Origin: Streptomyces sp. TLI_105
GTDB lineage: Bacteria; Actinomycetota; Actinomycetes; Streptomycetales; Streptomycetaceae
Length of the DNA stretch: 64,000 nucleotides
Reading direction: 5' to 3'
NCBI RefSeq assembly: GCF_900105415.1
Contig: NZ_FNSM01000001.1
Coordinates: forward strand, 5,419,501-5,483,500
Shown here: positions 33,889-44,142 of the stretch, piece by piece
Layout of the letters: each line of letters starts with the position of its first letter
Numbering within the stretch: position 1 is the stretch's first letter
Notes under the pieces: generated by a model
Seen by the model: the letters and a program-made list of their open reading frames with translations, nothing else
Database searches by the model: none
What the model was told of the DNA's origin: nothing
Program-made: the position numbers and the translations under genes

Positions 33889-33930
33889 TCCACGGGCCCG
33901 TACGCACAGCTGTGCGTACGGGCCCGTGGA
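33889..33930. terminator. 42-bp perfect palindrome after tig
   Basis: TCCACGGGCCCGTACGCACAG (33889-33909) is followed immediately by its exact reverse complement to 33930, with no unpaired loop beyond the central bases. It starts 27 nt after the tig stop and precedes the clpP1 promoter, so termination is the likely role. The lack of any spacer is unusual. Confidence 0.7.
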
Positions 33931-33964
33931 CGTACCCGGACCCGCTTACACGCCTCCAACTACC

Positions 33965-34025
33965 TTGCGCTCCCAGCGAACAGTTCGGGAACCGGGATGG
34001 CGTTGTCCGACCTGCGCGTTAGGGT
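33965..34025 (+). promoter_or_regulatory. clpP1 promoter with ClgR-like box and -10 TAGGGT
   Basis: TTGCGC-TCCCA-GCGAAC (33965-33981) resembles the GTTCGC-N5-GCGAAC-type box bound by the activator ClgR at Streptomyces clpP1. TAGGGT at 34020-34025 is a typical -10 and would start transcription near 34032. That start supports translation from GTG 34103 and excludes the in-frame ATG at 34028. Confidence 0.6.
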
Positions 34026-34102
34026 CCATGAATACGGGGGCACTGCCCTCAGAACAAGACGCTGAGACGGCCCGGGGCCGTCGGAGACGAGCAGGTGGAT
34101 AC

Positions 34103-34720
34103 GTGACGAATCTGAAGCCTTACGCCGCGGGTGAGCCGTCCATCGGTGGCGGCCTCGGCGACCATGTCTACAACCGGCTGCTCGGCGAGCGGATCATCTT
34201 CCTCGGCCAGCAGGTCGACGACGACATCGCCAACAAGATCACCGCGCAGATGCTCCTCCTGGCCGCCGACCCGGAGAAGGACATCTTCCTCTACATCAAC
34301 AGCCCCGGTGGCTCCGTGACGGCCGGCATGGCCGTCTACGACACCATGCAGTACATCCCGAACGACGTCGTCACCATCGGTATGGGCATGGCGGCCTCCA
34401 TGGGACAGTTCCTGCTCACCGGCGGCACCCCCGGCAAGCGCTTCGCGCTGCCGAACACCGACATCCTGATGCACCAGGGCTCCGCCGGCATCGGCGGCAC
34501 CGCCTCCGACATCAAGATCCAGGCCGAGTACCTGCTGCGCACGAAGAAGCGCATGGCCGAGATCACCGCGCACCACTCCGGCCAGACCGTCGAGACGATC
34601 ATCCGCGACGGCGACCGCGACCGCTGGTTCACCGCGGAGGAGGCCAAGGACTACGGCCTCATCGACAACATCATCACGCACGCCGCGGGTGTTCCGGGCG
34701 GCGGCGGCACGGGCGCCTGA
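34103..34720 (+). CDS. clpP1: ATP-dependent Clp protease proteolytic subunit 1 (205 aa)
   Basis: This serine peptidase forms the barrel of Clp proteases with ClpX or ClpC. The catalytic triad is Ser99 in [10 protein letters not shown], His124 in LMHQGSAG and Asp near 169 in RDGDRDRWF. The ring contacts are [12 protein letters not shown] and [15 protein letters not shown] 34103 gives [17 protein letters not shown], matching the S. coelicolor N terminus I remember. AGGTGG precedes it, and the -10 at 34020 rules out the longer form. In Streptomyces clpP1-clpP2 is induced by ClgR, which is itself degraded by this protease, and ClpP1 affects aerial development. clpP2 follows by 54 bp. Confidence 0.95.
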   Translation: MTNLKPYAAGEPSIGGGLGDHVYNRLLGERIIFLGQQVDDDIANKITAQMLLLAADPEKDIFLYINSPGGSVTAGMAVYDTMQYIPNDVVTIGMGMAASMGQFLLTGGTPGKRFALPNTDILMHQGSAGIGGTASDIKIQAEYLLRTKKRMAEITAHHSGQTVETIIRDGDRDRWFTAEEAKDYGLIDNIITHAAGVPGGGGTGA

Positions 34721-34774
34721 GCGCCGGCAGCCCGCCGAAGAGCCCCCGCCCCCCCGCCGAACGCCACCAGGACG

Positions 34775-35449
34775 GTGAACACCCAGATGCAGAACAACCT
34801 CTCCCCGAGCGGCCTCTACACCGGCGCGCCGATGGACAACCGCTACGTCGTGCCGCGCTTCGTCGAGCGCACCTCGCAGGGAGTGCGCGAGTACGACCCG
34901 TACGCGAAGCTCTTCGAGGAGCGCGTGATCTTCCTCGGCGTGCAGATCGACGACGCCTCCGCCAACGACGTCATGGCGCAGCTCCTGTGCCTGGAGTCGA
35001 TGGACCCGGACCGCGACATCTCGATCTACATCAACAGCCCGGGCGGTTCCTTCACCGCCCTCACGGCCATCTACGACACGATGCAGTTCGTGAAGCCCGA
35101 CATCCAGACGGTCTGCATGGGCCAGGCGGCCTCCGCCGCGGCCGTGCTGCTCGCCGCCGGCACCCCCGGCAAGCGGATGGCCCTGCCGAACGCCCGCGTG
35201 CTGATCCACCAGCCCTCCGGCGGCACCGGCCGTGAGCAGCTCTCCGACCTGGAGATCGCGGCCAACGAGATCCTGCGGATGCGCAGCCAGCTGGAGGAGA
35301 TGCTGGCCAAGCACTCCTCGACGCCGATCGAGAAGATCCGCGACGACATCGAGCGCGACAAGATCCTGACGGCCGAGGACGCCCTGGCGTACGGCCTGAT
35401 CGACCAGATCGTCTCGACCCGCAAGAGCACGGCCTCCGCGGAGCGCTGA
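34775..35449 (+). CDS. clpP2: ATP-dependent Clp protease proteolytic subunit 2 (224 aa)
   Basis: This is the second ClpP of the mixed ClpP1P2 tetradecamer. [57 protein letters not shown] and the Asp of [15 protein letters not shown] give the complete Ser-His-Asp set. The N-terminal extension of ~30 residues ([23 protein letters not shown]) is longer than in ClpP1 and probably contains a propeptide. GTG 34775 with AGGAC close upstream is used; ATG 34787, giving MQNNLSPSG, is a possible alternative. It is probably co-transcribed with clpP1. Confidence 0.95.
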   Translation: MNTQMQNNLSPSGLYTGAPMDNRYVVPRFVERTSQGVREYDPYAKLFEERVIFLGVQIDDASANDVMAQLLCLESMDPDRDISIYINSPGGSFTALTAIYDTMQFVKPDIQTVCMGQAASAAAVLLAAGTPGKRMALPNARVLIHQPSGGTGREQLSDLEIAANEILRMRSQLEEMLAKHSSTPIEKIRDDIERDKILTAEDALAYGLIDQIVSTRKSTASAER

Positions 35450-35465
35450 CGCCCGACCTTCCCTC

Positions 35466-35526
35466 GGCACGGTTCGCACGACCCGGACGGCCTGTGTGGC
35501 CGAATCGCGACCATGTGAACCGTGCC
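35466..35526 (+). promoter_or_regulatory. Long inverted repeat in the clpP2-clpX gap
   Basis: GGCACGGTTC (35466-35475) and GAACCGTGCC (35517-35526) are perfect complements 41 nt apart. The interior holds a small GGCC-N5-GGCC hairpin. The structure could end the clpP1P2 transcript or form part of the clpX leader. The gap is 174 bp, enough for a separate clpX promoter. Confidence 0.5.
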
Positions 35527-35623
35527 AAGGGGGGCCCGAACGGGGGGCCCGGCAAGGTACCGTCGAATATGAGGCACCAGGAGTCGCTGAACCAAGCGCT
35601 CCCAGGCGAAGGGGAAGCACCTC

Positions 35624-36907
<1,284 letters not shown>

Positions 36908-36926
36908 TCGCCCGCTTCCCTGTCCT

Positions 36927-36963
36927 GGGCCGGTAGAACCCTCGCCGAGGGTTCTGCCGGCCC
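36927..36963 (+). terminator. Terminator of clpX
   Basis: GGGCCGGTAGAACCCTCG (36927-36944) pairs with CGAGGGTTCTGCCGGCCC (36946-36963) with one G-U pair, 19 nt past the clpX stop. Confidence 0.8.
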
Positions 36964-37052
36964 ACGTCTGTGAGCAGCCGCTCCGCCCTTGAGCGAACCG
37001 TTCACGCCAGATCTCGGATCACGACCTACTGAAAGGTCGGAAGCACAGAAAA

Positions 37053-37112
37053 GCCTTCCCGTCCTGGCCCGACAGGACCGTGTCGACGTTCCTGTCGGGC
37101 CGGAGGGAAGGC
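37053..37112 (-). terminator. Terminator of the 318-aa membrane-protein gene
   Basis: The outer stem is GCCTTCCC (37053-37060) with GGGAAGGC (37105-37112). The inner stem is GGCCCGACAGG (37066-37076) with CCTGTCGGGCC (37091-37101). It lies 18 nt past the stop on the minus strand. Confidence 0.75.
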
Positions 37113-37130
37113 ATGGGTGCGGCGGGGGGA

Positions 37131-38087
37131 CTACGCCTTGCTGCGCGAGGCCTTGTAGTGCTGGCCCGTCATCTCCGCGACCTGGTCCAGGGTGAAACCG
37201 GTCCCGCCGGTCATCATCGTCGCCATGTCGAGGGCGTTGACGACGCCCAGCGTGCTGTAGTCCGCCCAGATGCAGGTGGGCACCTGGAAGGACTTCGGAC
37301 CGGGGGCCGTCTCCGTGGAGGTGCTCTCGAACTTGATGTTCTGGCACTTCATCAGCGCACCCTCGAAGCCGGCGGGCGTCTTGGACTCAGGGCTGCCGAC
37401 GGGCGTCATCTTGACGTCCTTCATCGTGGCGGACTGGTCCTTCTCGTAGTTCGAGAACGCGGTGTCGATCGCCTTCTCCGGGTCGGCGATCTCTCCCCAC
37501 ATCCCGTTCAGGCTCATGGACTTGCCCTTGAGGGGGTCGCCGGCATCGCCGGACTTGTAGGAGGCCGCGATCATCTGGGGGTTCTCGATCCCCATGGCGG
37601 CAGCGCTGGCCTTCTGCTCGGCGGACATGGGGCCGCTCCGGTCGGCGCCCTCCTTCTTGTAGTCGCCGACGGCGGCCGCCGGGGTCACCTTGTACCCCTT
37701 GGTGTCGGCGGCGACAGCACCGTTTCCGCTCCCGCCCAGCACGAAGTACGCGCCCACGCCGATCGCCGCGACGACCGCGACCGCGCCGATGATCCAGCCG
37801 GCCTTGGACTTCTTCGGGGCCGGGGGGTGGGGGACGTAGCCGCCGGGGCCCTGCGGGGCGCCGTACTGGGGCTGCTGGCCGTAGGGGGCGGGCTGCTGGG
37901 GGTAGCCGTAGGGGGGCTGCTGCGGCGGGACGCCCTGCGGGGCCTGCTGGGGGTATCCGTAACCCGGCTGCGGAGCCTGCGGCTGGCCGTACGGGCCCGG
38001 CTGCTGCGGCTGCTGGCCGTACGGGCCCGGCTGGCCGTAAGGACCGGGCTGCTGGCCGCCGTACGGGCCCGGCTGGTTGTAGCTCAT
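37131..38087 (-). CDS. Proline/glutamine-rich single-span membrane protein with extracytoplasmic domain (318 aa)
   Basis: Residues 1-95 are low-complexity repeats of GPYGQ/PQQP type (cytosolic). They are followed by a basic KKSKAG and one helix, WIIGAVAVVAAIGVGAYFVLGG (~97-118). The ~195-residue outer part contains two cysteines (LMKCQNIKF and VPTCIWAD) that could form a disulfide. This architecture is frequent in Streptomyces and has no assigned function. The first 20 residues repeat QPGPYG five times at the DNA level. ATG 38087 has AGGGGAA upstream. A perfect CAGGATGTT-N11-AACATCCTG dyad lies 17 nt upstream of the start. Confidence 0.82.
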   Translation of the reverse strand: MSYNQPGPYGGQQPGPYGQPGPYGQQPQQPGPYGQPQAPQPGYGYPQQAPQGVPPQQPPYGYPQQPAPYGQQPQYGAPQGPGGYVPHPPAPKKSKAGWIIGAVAVVAAIGVGAYFVLGGSGNGAVAADTKGYKVTPAAAVGDYKKEGADRSGPMSAEQKASAAAMGIENPQMIAASYKSGDAGDPLKGKSMSLNGMWGEIADPEKAIDTAFSNYEKDQSATMKDVKMTPVGSPESKTPAGFEGALMKCQNIKFESTSTETAPGPKSFQVPTCIWADYSTLGVVNALDMATMMTGGTGFTLDQVAEMTGQHYKASRSKA

Positions 38088-38103
38088 CGACAGGTTCCCC
38101 TCA

Positions 38104-38132
38104 CAGGATGTTTATGCCTGGCGAACATCCTG
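38104..38132 (-). promoter_or_regulatory. Perfect 9-bp-arm dyad CAGGATGTT-N11-AACATCCTG
   Basis: The arms are at 38104-38112 and 38124-38132, separated by one turn. On the minus strand the spacer and inner arm contain CATAAACAT, a plausible -10 for the gene starting at 38087. This placement fits a repressor operator. The regulator is unknown. Confidence 0.55.
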
Positions 38133-38213
38133 GCGGAACCGTCGGCCGGGCAGTGCGGCGGGGGCCACACCGTTACCGAACCAAAGCGTTTCAGGACAGG
38201 ACCGCGACACCCC

Positions 38214-38219
38214 TAAACT
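38214..38219 (+). promoter_or_regulatory. Possible leaderless -10 (TAAACT) of valS
   Basis: TAAACT ends 6 nt before GTG 38226, so transcription would begin at the start codon. No ribosome site is evident. Confidence 0.45.
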
Positions 38220-38225
38220 GGCCCC

Positions 38226-40847
38226 GTGACCGAGAACACTCAGCAGCAGACAGCGCCCACCACCGAACTGCCGACCACGTACGCGCCGGCCGAGGTAGAG
38301 GGGCCGCTGTACGAGCGCTGGGTAGAGCGCGGGTACTTCGAGGCGGACGCGAAGAGCGAGAAGCCGCCGTACACCATCGTCATCCCGCCGCCGAACGTCA
38401 CCGGTTCGCTCCACCTGGGCCACGCCTTCGAGCACACGCTGATCGACGCCCTCACCCGCCGCAAGCGCATGCAGGGCTTCGAGACGCTGTGGCAGCCCGG
38501 CATGGACCACGCCGGCATCGCCACCCAGAACGTCGTCGAGCGCGAGCTCGCCAAGGAGGGCAAGTCCCGCCACGACCTGGGCCGTGAGGCGTTCGTCGAG
38601 CGCGTCTGGCAGTGGAAGGCCGAGTCCGGTGGCCAGATCTCCGGCCAGATGAAGCGCCTGGGTGACGGCGTCGCCTGGTCCCGCGAGCGCTTCACCATGG
38701 ACGAGGGGCTGTCCCAGGCCGTCCAGACCATCTTCAAGAAGCTCTACGACGACGAGCTGATCTACCGCGCAGAGCGCATCATCAACTGGTGCCCGCGCTG
38801 CCTGACGGCCATTTCGGACATCGAGGTCGAGTACCAGGACGACGAGGGCGAGCTCGTCTCCATCCGGTACGGCGAGGGCGAGGACTCGCTCGTGGTCGCC
38901 ACCACCCGCGCCGAGACGATGCTCGGTGACACGGCCGTCGCCGTCCACCCCGACGACGAGCGCTACAAGCACCTGGTCGGCAAGCAGATCAAGCTGCCGC
39001 TGACGGACCGTACGATCCCGGTTGTCGCCGACACCCACGTCGACCCCGAGTTCGGCACCGGCGCCGTCAAGGTGACCCCGGCGCACGACCCGAACGACTT
39101 CGAGATCGGCCAGCGCCACGGCCTGCCGAACCTCGCCGTCATGGACGAGCGCGCGGTCATCACCGTCCACGGCCCCTTCCAGGGCCTGGACCGCCTGGAG
39201 GCCCGCTCCGCCATCGTCGCCGCCCTGCGCGCCGAGGGCCGGATCGTCGCCGAGAAGCGTCCGTACGTCCACTCCGTCGGCCACTGCTCGCGCTGCAAGA
39301 CCACCATCGAGCCGCGCCTGTCGATGCAGTGGTGGGTCAAGGTCGGCCCGCTCGCGAAGGCCGCCGGTGACGCGGTCCGCGACGGCAAGGTCAAGATCCA
39401 CCCGCAGGAGATGGAGAAGCGGTACTTCGACTGGGTCGACAACCTGCACGACTGGTGCATCTCGCGCCAGCTGTGGTGGGGCCACCGCATCCCGGTCTGG
39501 TACGGCCCGAACGGCGAGGTCGTCTGCGTCGGACCCGACGAGCAGCCGCCGACGGGCGAGGGCTGGCACCAGGACACGGACGTCCTGGACACCTGGTTCT
39601 CGTCCGGCCTGTGGCCGTTCTCCACGCTCGGCTGGCCCGAGCGGACCGAGAGCCTCGAGAAGTTCTATCCGAACTCCGTCCTGGTCACCGGGTACGACAT
39701 CCTCTTCTTCTGGGTCGCCCGGATGATGATGTTCGGTCTGTACGCGATGGACGGCACCCCGCCGTTCCACACCATCGCGCTGCACGGCATGGTCCGTGAC
39801 CAGAACGGCAAGAAGATGTCGAAGTCCTTCGGCAACGTGGTCAACCCCCTGGACTGGATGGACCAGTACGGCTCCGACGCCGTCCGCTTCACCCTGGCCA
39901 ACGGCGCCAACCCGGGCGTCGACGTCCCGATCGGCGAGGACTGGGTCAAGGCCTCCCGGAACTTCGCCAACAAGATCTGGAACGCCACCCGCTTCGCCCT
40001 GATGAACGGCGCGACGATCGAGGGCGAACTGCCCCCGGTCGAGCAGCTGTCGGCGACCGACCGCTGGATCCTGTCCCGCCTCAACAAGACCGTCGCCCAG
40101 GTCGACGCGTACTACGAGGACTACCAGTTCGCGAAGCTCAGCGACGCGCTCTACCACTTCGCGTGGGACGAGGTCTTCGACTGGTACGTCGAGCTGTCGA
40201 AGACCACGTTCTTCGCCGGCGGCGAGCAGGCCAAGGTCTCCGGCCGGGTCCTCGGCGAGGTCCTGGACGTCATGCTGCGCCTGCTGCACCCGATCGTCCC
40301 GTTCGTCACCGACACCCTGTGGACGACGCTCACCGGGCGCGAGTCCCTCGTGATCGCCGAGTGGCCGACCGACAGCGGCTTCCGCGACGACGCCGCCGAG
40401 GCCGAGATCGAGAACCTCCAGCAGGTGGTCACCGAGGTCCGCCGCTTCCGCGCCGACCAGGGCCTCCAGCCCGGCCAGAAGGTCCCCGCCCGTCTGGAGC
40501 TCGACGGCACCGCGCTCGCCGCGCACGAGGCCGCCATCCGGCAGCTGCTGCGCCTCCAGCCGGAGGGCGAGGGCTTCTCCGCCACCGCCTCCCTGCCGGT
40601 CGCCGGTGCCACCGTCGCGCTCGACCTCTCGGGCACGATCGACGTCGCCGCCGAGCGCAAGCGCCTCGCGAAGGACCTGGCGGCGGCCGAGAAGGAGAAG
40701 GCCCAGGCCGAGGGCAAGCTCGGCAACGAGGCCTTCCTCGCCAAGGCCCCGGACAACGTGGTCGACAAGATCCGGACCCGCCTCGCCAAGGCGGACGAGG
40801 ACATCGCCCGCATCCAGGCCCAGCTGGCGAGCCTGCCGCAGGCCTGA
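38226..40847 (+). CDS. valS: Valyl-tRNA synthetase (873 aa)
   Basis: This is a class I aminoacyl-tRNA synthetase charging tRNA-Val. The HIGH motif is HLGHA near residue 63 ([31 protein letters not shown]), and KMSKS is at about 530 ([19 protein letters not shown]). The editing (CP1) domain occupies roughly 195-335, with [17 protein letters not shown]. The C-terminal coiled-coil arm ([24 protein letters not shown]) that grips the tRNA is present. GTG 38226 fits a leaderless mRNA with TAAACT 6 nt before it. A strong terminator follows. I see no T-box in the 138-bp upstream region. Confidence 0.97.
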   Translation: MTENTQQQTAPTTELPTTYAPAEVEGPLYERWVERGYFEADAKSEKPPYTIVIPPPNVTGSLHLGHAFEHTLIDALTRRKRMQGFETLWQPGMDHAGIATQNVVERELAKEGKSRHDLGREAFVERVWQWKAESGGQISGQMKRLGDGVAWSRERFTMDEGLSQAVQTIFKKLYDDELIYRAERIINWCPRCLTAISDIEVEYQDDEGELVSIRYGEGEDSLVVATTRAETMLGDTAVAVHPDDERYKHLVGKQIKLPLTDRTIPVVADTHVDPEFGTGAVKVTPAHDPNDFEIGQRHGLPNLAVMDERAVITVHGPFQGLDRLEARSAIVAALRAEGRIVAEKRPYVHSVGHCSRCKTTIEPRLSMQWWVKVGPLAKAAGDAVRDGKVKIHPQEMEKRYFDWVDNLHDWCISRQLWWGHRIPVWYGPNGEVVCVGPDEQPPTGEGWHQDTDVLDTWFSSGLWPFSTLGWPERTESLEKFYPNSVLVTGYDILFFWVARMMMFGLYAMDGTPPFHTIALHGMVRDQNGKKMSKSFGNVVNPLDWMDQYGSDAVRFTLANGANPGVDVPIGEDWVKASRNFANKIWNATRFALMNGATIEGELPPVEQLSATDRWILSRLNKTVAQVDAYYEDYQFAKLSDALYHFAWDEVFDWYVELSKTTFFAGGEQAKVSGRVLGEVLDVMLRLLHPIVPFVTDTLWTTLTGRESLVIAEWPTDSGFRDDAAEAEIENLQQVVTEVRRFRADQGLQPGQKVPARLELDGTALAAHEAAIRQLLRLQPEGEGFSATASLPVAGATVALDLSGTIDVAAERKRLAKDLAAAEKEKAQAEGKLGNEAFLAKAPDNVVDKIRTRLAKADEDIARIQAQLASLPQA

Positions 40848-40860
40848 TCCGTACGGAGGG

Positions 40861-40895
40861 AGGGGCCCGGAACCGGTCATCGGTTCCGGGCCCCT
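40861..40895 (+). terminator. Terminator of valS
   Basis: AGGGGCCCGGAACCG (40861-40875) pairs perfectly with CGGTTCCGGGCCCCT (40881-40895) over a 5-nt loop and is followed by T-rich DNA. Confidence 0.88.
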
Positions 40896-40992
40896 TCGTC
40901 TTTGTCCGTCCACGGGTACACCTTTGTCCGGTTGTGGGTGACATCACGAGACTTGTGACCGAAGTCCAGGAGTCCGGGACGAAAGACCCGGG

Positions 40993-42144
40993 ATGATGGA
41001 GGGCATGCTCCGCCTCCCCACCCTCCCCGCGCTCCGCCGCCGCGTGGAGCGGTGGGCCGTCTCGCCCCGCGCCCTCGACGTCGTCGCCGCGCTCTTCGCC
41101 CTCGGCCTGATGGTCCTGGACGTGCCGGGGCTCGCCCGCGCCGACAACTCGCTCACCGGGGTCACCGCGACCCTCGTCCTCGCCGGCGGGGCGGCCACGC
41201 TGGTGCTCCGGCGTCGGCTGCCGTGGCTCCCGTACGCCGTGGCGCTCGGTCTGCTGGGCTGGCTGCACGAACTGACCATGATCCAGTTCGCGCTGTACTC
41301 GATCGGCCGCTACCGGGGACGGCGCGCCGCCGTCCTCGCGACCCTGCTGTACGTCGCCGTGGCGTACGGCTACTTCCTGACGCCCGGCTGGCCCGCCGAG
41401 CACGGCGAGACCGTCAGCGACTTCCTCAGCCTGGTCGTCCCGATCGGCGTCCTCGCGGCCGGCGTCGGCATCGCCGCCTACCGCCAGGACCTCGTCCGCG
41501 CCCTGGAGGTCCAGCGCCGCGAGGCCGCCGCCCGGCAGGCCGTGCAGGAGGAGCGGATCTCCGTCGGCCGGGACGTCCACGACCTGGTCGGCCGCGAGCT
41601 CACCGTCCTCGCGGTGCGGGCCGAGGTCCTCGCCGTACGGGCCGGGGGAGAGGCCCACCGGAGGGACTTCGAGGAGCTCGCGGACACCGCCCGGCGCGCC
41701 CACCTCATGCTCAACGAGACGATCGTGCGCCGTGCCGACCGGGACGCCGCGATGCCCGGCCTCGAAGGACTCCCCGAACTCGCCGGGGAGAGCGAACGCA
41801 TGGGCAGCCCCGTCGACCTCGCGGTCGCCGAGGAGGCCAAGGCGCTGTCCCCGCTCCGGCAGGCCGCCGTCCACCGCGTCGTCCGGGAGTGCCTGACGAA
41901 CGCCGCCAAGCACGCCCCGGGGCTCCCGGTGGAGGTCGCGATCACGGTAGAGGGGCCCGATCTGCGGATCGAGGTGCGCAACCCGCTGCCGAAGAGCCCG
42001 CCGGACCCGGCGCCCGTCTCGACCGGCACCGGCCTGTTCTCGATGGAGGAGCGGGTCACCAGCATGGGCGGCACGCTGCGGGCCCGCCGGGAGGGCGGCG
42101 CCTACGCGGTGACGGCGCTGCTGCCGACGGGGCTGCCCCGATAG
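40993..42144 (+). CDS. Orphan sensor histidine kinase, HisKA_3 type (383 aa)
   Basis: Five or six N-terminal helices (residues ~27-165) form the membrane sensor. A coiled linker (LVRALEVQRREAAARQAVQEE) leads to the phospho-acceptor helix RISVGRDVHDLVGREL with His196. The HATPase_c domain has N-box ECLTNAAKHAPG and a G-box GTGLFSMEERV. This is the NarX/DesK-like family. No response-regulator gene lies on either side, so the partner is encoded elsewhere. ATG 40993, 40996 and 41005 are all in frame and none has a clear ribosome site. The signal is unknown. Confidence 0.85.
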   Translation: MMEGMLRLPTLPALRRRVERWAVSPRALDVVAALFALGLMVLDVPGLARADNSLTGVTATLVLAGGAATLVLRRRLPWLPYAVALGLLGWLHELTMIQFALYSIGRYRGRRAAVLATLLYVAVAYGYFLTPGWPAEHGETVSDFLSLVVPIGVLAAGVGIAAYRQDLVRALEVQRREAAARQAVQEERISVGRDVHDLVGRELTVLAVRAEVLAVRAGGEAHRRDFEELADTARRAHLMLNETIVRRADRDAAMPGLEGLPELAGESERMGSPVDLAVAEEAKALSPLRQAAVHRVVRECLTNAAKHAPGLPVEVAITVEGPDLRIEVRNPLPKSPPDPAPVSTGTGLFSMEERVTSMGGTLRARREGGAYAVTALLPTGLPR

Positions 42145-42202
42145 CCCGGTGGCCCGAAAGTCCCGAAAGGGGTGGGTCCACGGTCCTGTCGGCACCGCTC
42201 CG

Positions 42203-42208
42203 TAGACT
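42203..42208 (+). promoter_or_regulatory. Possible leaderless -10 (TAGACT) of folC
   Basis: TAGACT ends 6 nt before GTG 42215, which fits a transcript starting at the initiation codon. Confidence 0.45.
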
Positions 42209-42214
42209 GGGCCC

Positions 42215-43714
42215 GTGAGCGAGCCGAGCGACCCGAATGACCAGTTCGACGACATCGTCGACACCGAGACAGACCGCGACCCCGACCTGGCGGTGATCGA
42301 GGCCGGCAGCCGCACCCTGCGCACGCAGGGCGGACCGCCCCAGGGCGATCCCGTGCCCAGCCGTCCCGAGGACCCCGAGCTGGACAAGGCGCTGCGCGAG
42401 GTCGAGACCGAGCTGTCCACCCGCTGGGGCGAGACCAAGCTGGAGCCCTCCGTCAAGCGGATCGCGGCCCTGATGGACGTCCTCGGCGAGCCGCAGCGCG
42501 CGTACCCCTCGATCCACATCACCGGCACCAACGGCAAGACGTCGACGGCCCGCATGATCGAGGCCCTGCTCGGCGCCTTCGAGCTGCGCACCGGGCGCTA
42601 CACCTCGCCGCACGTGCAGACCATCACCGAGCGGATCAGCCTGGACGGCGCCCCGATCTCCGCCGAGCGGTTCATCGAGACGTACCAGGACGTCAAGCCG
42701 TACGTGGAGCTGGTCGACGCCCGCGAGGAGTACCGGCTCTCCTTCTTCGAGGTCCTCACCGGCATGGCGTACGCCGCCTTCGCGGACGCCCCGGTCGACG
42801 TGGCGGTCGTCGAGGTCGGCATGGGCGGCACCTGGGACGCGACGAACGTCATCGACGCCTCCGTGGCCGTCGTCACCCCCATCGACCTCGACCACACCGA
42901 CCGGCTCGGCGGGACGACCGCCGAGATCGCGACCGAGAAGTCCGGGATCATCAAGCAGGGCGCGACCGTCATCCTGGCCCAGCAGCCGGTCGACGCGGCC
43001 CAGGTCCTGCTGAAGAAGGCCGTCGAGGCGGACGCGACCGTGGCCCGCGAGGGCATGGAGTTCGGCGTCGCCTCCCGCGAGGTCGCGGTCGGCGGCCAGC
43101 TGCTCACCCTGCGGGGCCTGGGCGGCGAGTACGACGAGATCTTCCTGCCGCTGCACGGCGCCTACCAGGCGCACAACGCCGCGGTGGCGCTCGCGGCGGT
43201 CGAGGCCTTCTTCGGGATCGGCGCCGAGCACGCCAGGACCCTGGACGTCGACACCGTCCGCCGGGCCTTCGCCCAGGTGGCCTCCCCGGGCCGCCTGGAG
43301 ATCGTCCGTACCTCCCCGACCGTCATCCTGGACGCCGCGCACAACCCGCACGGCGCGCGGGCGACGGCGGAGGGCATCAGCGAGGCCTTCGGCTTCTCCC
43401 GGCTCATCGGCGTGGTCTCCACGAGCGGGGACAAGGACGCCAAGGGTCTCCTGGAGGCCTTCGAGCCGATCTTCGCGGAGGTCGTGGTCACCGCGAACTC
43501 CAACCCGCGGGCCACCGACGTGGACGCGCTCGCCGCGGTCGCGGTCGAGGTCTTCGGCGAGGACCGGGTCGTCGTCGAGCCGCGGCTGCCCGACGCCATC
43601 GAGGCGGCCATCACCCTCGCGGAGGAAGAGGCCGAGTACGGCGGCGCGGGTGTCCTCGTGACCGGTTCGATCTTCACGGTCGGCGACGCCCGGCTGCTGC
43701 TGCGAAGGGGCTGA
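42215..43714 (+). CDS. folC: Folylpolyglutamate synthase / dihydrofolate synthase (499 aa)
   Basis: FolC adds glutamate to dihydropteroate and extends the polyglutamate tail of folates (cytosolic, ATP-dependent, Mur-ligase fold). The P-loop is HITGTNGKTSTARM near residues 100-114. YTSPHVQTITERI is the folate-loop signature, EVGMGGTWDATNVI and LDHTDRLGGTTAEIATEKSGIIK hold the second conserved region, and VILDAAHNPHGA is in the C-terminal domain. The N terminus has ~65 extra acidic residues (DDIVDTETDRDPD), common in Streptomyces. GTG 42215 suits the upstream leaderless -10. The DUF4233 gene follows by 5 bp, indicating an operon. Confidence 0.95.
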   Translation: MSEPSDPNDQFDDIVDTETDRDPDLAVIEAGSRTLRTQGGPPQGDPVPSRPEDPELDKALREVETELSTRWGETKLEPSVKRIAALMDVLGEPQRAYPSIHITGTNGKTSTARMIEALLGAFELRTGRYTSPHVQTITERISLDGAPISAERFIETYQDVKPYVELVDAREEYRLSFFEVLTGMAYAAFADAPVDVAVVEVGMGGTWDATNVIDASVAVVTPIDLDHTDRLGGTTAEIATEKSGIIKQGATVILAQQPVDAAQVLLKKAVEADATVAREGMEFGVASREVAVGGQLLTLRGLGGEYDEIFLPLHGAYQAHNAAVALAAVEAFFGIGAEHARTLDVDTVRRAFAQVASPGRLEIVRTSPTVILDAAHNPHGARATAEGISEAFGFSRLIGVVSTSGDKDAKGLLEAFEPIFAEVVVTANSNPRATDVDALAAVAVEVFGEDRVVVEPRLPDAIEAAITLAEEEAEYGGAGVLVTGSIFTVGDARLLLRRG

Positions 43715-43719
43715 ACCCG

Positions 43720-44076
43720 ATGCGCGTGCTCTGTTCCTCGACCCTCATCGGCGAGTTCTTCGTGATCGGCTTCGCCGGGCTCGTCGCCATGAAGGACGAC
43801 GGCCTCGCGACGTCCACCGTCTGGTGGGTCTGCGGCGTGGCCATGGTCGTCTCGGTGCTGCTGTGCGGGATGATCACCCGGCCGGGCGGGGTGCAGCTCG
43901 GCTGGGCCCTGCAGCTCGGGCTGATCCTCAGCGGCTTCTTCGTCCCCACCATGTTCTTCCTCGGGGCCGTCTTCGCCGGTCTGTGGTGGGCCTCGGTGCA
44001 CTACGGCCGGCGAATCGACAAGGTCAAGGCCGACTGGGCCGCGGCACATGCCTCGGCAGGGCCTGACGCTGCGTAA
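43720..44076 (+). CDS. DUF4233 membrane protein (118 aa)
   Basis: A small four-helix protein of the DUF4233 family, which in actinomycetes almost always follows folC. Segments: LIGEFFVIGFAGLVAM, TVWWVCGVAMVVSVLLCGMI, GGVQLGWALQLGLILSGFFVP and TMFFLGAVFAGLWWASVHYG, then a short charged tail. ATG 43720 lies 5 nt after the folC stop. No ribosome site is needed if translation is coupled. The function is unknown; its constant place between folC and ndk suggests a link to folate or nucleotide metabolism, or only to operon structure. Confidence 0.88.
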   Translation: MRVLCSSTLIGEFFVIGFAGLVAMKDDGLATSTVWWVCGVAMVVSVLLCGMITRPGGVQLGWALQLGLILSGFFVPTMFFLGAVFAGLWWASVHYGRRIDKVKADWAAAHASAGPDAA

Positions 44077-44142
44077 TCGCGGGACGTGCGGGCCCTGTAG
44101 CCTCGGAGGTCCCGCACACCGCTTTTCCGAAGGAGTTCCCCC

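Noticed and set aside
34028..34102. ATG 34028 as the clpP1 start
   Set aside because: The likely -10 at 34020-34025 puts the transcript start after this codon, and the extension is not part of the ClpP family.
38088..38225. T-box or other tRNA-sensing riboswitch before valS
   Set aside because: No T-box bulge or specifier stem is visible, and the -10 lies 6 nt from the start codon, leaving no leader.
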